In this document: positions 63,045 to 64,000 of the stretch, piece by piece | Layout: every line of letters starts with the position of its first letter | Numbering within the stretch: the stretch's first letter is position 1 | NCBI RefSeq assembly: GCF_036898095.1 | Contig: NC_090746.1 | Coordinates: 48,985,207 to 49,049,206, forward strand | Reading direction: 5' to 3' | Length of the DNA stretch: 64,000 nucleotides | DNA from: Palaemon carinicauda | Taxonomy: Eukaryota; Arthropoda; Malacostraca; Decapoda; Palaemonidae | The notes under the pieces: generated by a model | Seen by the model: the letters and a program-made list of their open reading frames with translations, nothing else | Databases searched by the model: none | Told to the model about the DNA's origin: nothing | Made by a program: the position numbers and the translations under genes

Positions 63045-63355
63045 CTAGATTTTTCCTTGGGTCATAACCTATATTTTCACCAAGTTTTGTTGAAATTGCT
63101 TCTGTAGTTTTGCGCAATGTTTTTTTTTTTTTTCACAAACAAAATATAAACTAACAAGATATTTACCATTTACTTAAATAATGCGATTATATTCAAAGTA
63201 CTGTTGCGTACTTGTACTTTGATGTACTTTATCGAAAATTTTACAGATTCATCCGTGGGTCATACCCAACATTACTACCAAGTTTGGTCAAAATCGGTAC
63301 TTTATTGTTTTTGTAAAGTTGCTCACAAACAAACAAACAAACAAATAAATAAACT
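63045..63355. repeat. Two diverged copies of a LINE-like 3' tail
   Basis: Units near 63,045 (TTCCTTGGGTCATAACCTAT, ACCAAGTTTTGTTGAAATTG) and 63,243 (TCCGTGGGTCATACCCAACA, ACCAAGTTTGGTCAAAATCG) share order and spacing, and each ends in an ACAAAC-type tract. Such GGTC...ACCAAGTTTG...AAATCGG tails are often seen at RTE-like LINE 3' ends; the family is inference. Confidence 0.45.
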
Positions 63356-63648
63356 AAGAAATAGAAAACAGGGTTGAAGATTTTGGCGAGGGCAATAAAT
63401 AGCAAGAAGACGAAGAAAGACAAAACATCCTTCCCTGTGTTTCTCTCCAACCCGATTCTCATATCATTTTCTGCTCGCATTCACCTGTCGATGACATCAA
63501 AAGAAGTTATAAAAACGATCAGTTTACATGTGATTGCCGCCATCCCCCCCTCACCCTGAGCCCCATCCCCTCTTGCCCAGAGACCACCCCTTTCTTCATA
63601 GGTGATGAAAATAAGAAAACAATAGGTGGTTATCGTTGTCCGAAACAA

Positions 63649-64000
<352 letters not shown>

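Overview
This is eukaryotic DNA, best read as a decapod crustacean genome, possibly a caridean prawn. Three things point there: a first coding exon of an arthropod-type nicotinic acetylcholine receptor alpha subunit at the right end, a dense pile of DIRS1-like tyrosine-recombinase retrotransposons (a group known to be common in Decapoda), and long (TA)n and (GA)n microsatellites. The species call is inference. I see no bacterial operon, phage, CRISPR array or intact tRNA/rRNA gene.

About 51 kb (1-51,130) is almost entirely transposons inserted into transposons. I number the DIRS copies 1 to 10 from left to right. DIRS-1 (1-1967, minus) is the 3' half of an element. Two 5'-truncated RNase H-bearing LINEs (LINE-A and LINE-B) sit head to tail at 1968-7020. 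DIRS-2 (7013-7381) is a small deletion derivative. DIRS-3 (7979-15,724, plus) carries the 1.4-kb non-autonomous DIRS-4 (8638-10,069) in its intron. DIRS-5 (16,301-21,910, plus, 5' part) is split by a 4.8-kb Gypsy LTR element (16,464-21,237) with a 4-bp GCAT target duplication. DIRS-6 (21,911-35,917, plus, no ORFs) is split by the most complete copy, DIRS-7 (23,741-32,872, minus). DIRS-8 (35,918-38,297, plus, 5' part) is split by a Jockey/CR1-like LINE-C and then broken by DIRS-9 (38,298-44,270, minus), which is broken by DIRS-10 (44,271-51,130, plus).

Each full DIRS copy has the same plan: left inverted terminal repeat and leader, a short exon ending GGAAA|GTTGAGT, a roughly 2.2-kb presumed intron, a gag-like ORF with an N-terminal Cys/His cluster and an RGG-rich tail, an overlapping pol ORF (reverse transcriptase, RNase H, methyltransferase-like region), an overlapping tyrosine recombinase ORF, a 3' UTR with a conserved hairpin, an internal complementary region (ICR), and a right inverted repeat. 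The ICR reads as the reverse complement of the right end joined to the left end, the hallmark of DIRS replication through a circle. All five identifiable DIRS-in-DIRS insertions fall in the presumed intron of the host copy.

From 51,131 to 57,520 there is a Mutator-like (MULE) transposase pseudogene with one in-frame stop, then two blocks of a degenerate ~31-bp satellite flanking a decayed Gypsy fragment. From 57,520 the sequence becomes host-like: microsatellites, a LINE 3' tail, and a GC-rich stretch holding the receptor exon (ORF 60,793-62,280, GT donor at 62,281), followed by TA-rich intron to the end of the window.

No DIRS copy has all ORFs intact. Each shows identifiable nonsense, frameshift or deletion lesions, so the locus looks like a graveyard, though some copies are close to full length.
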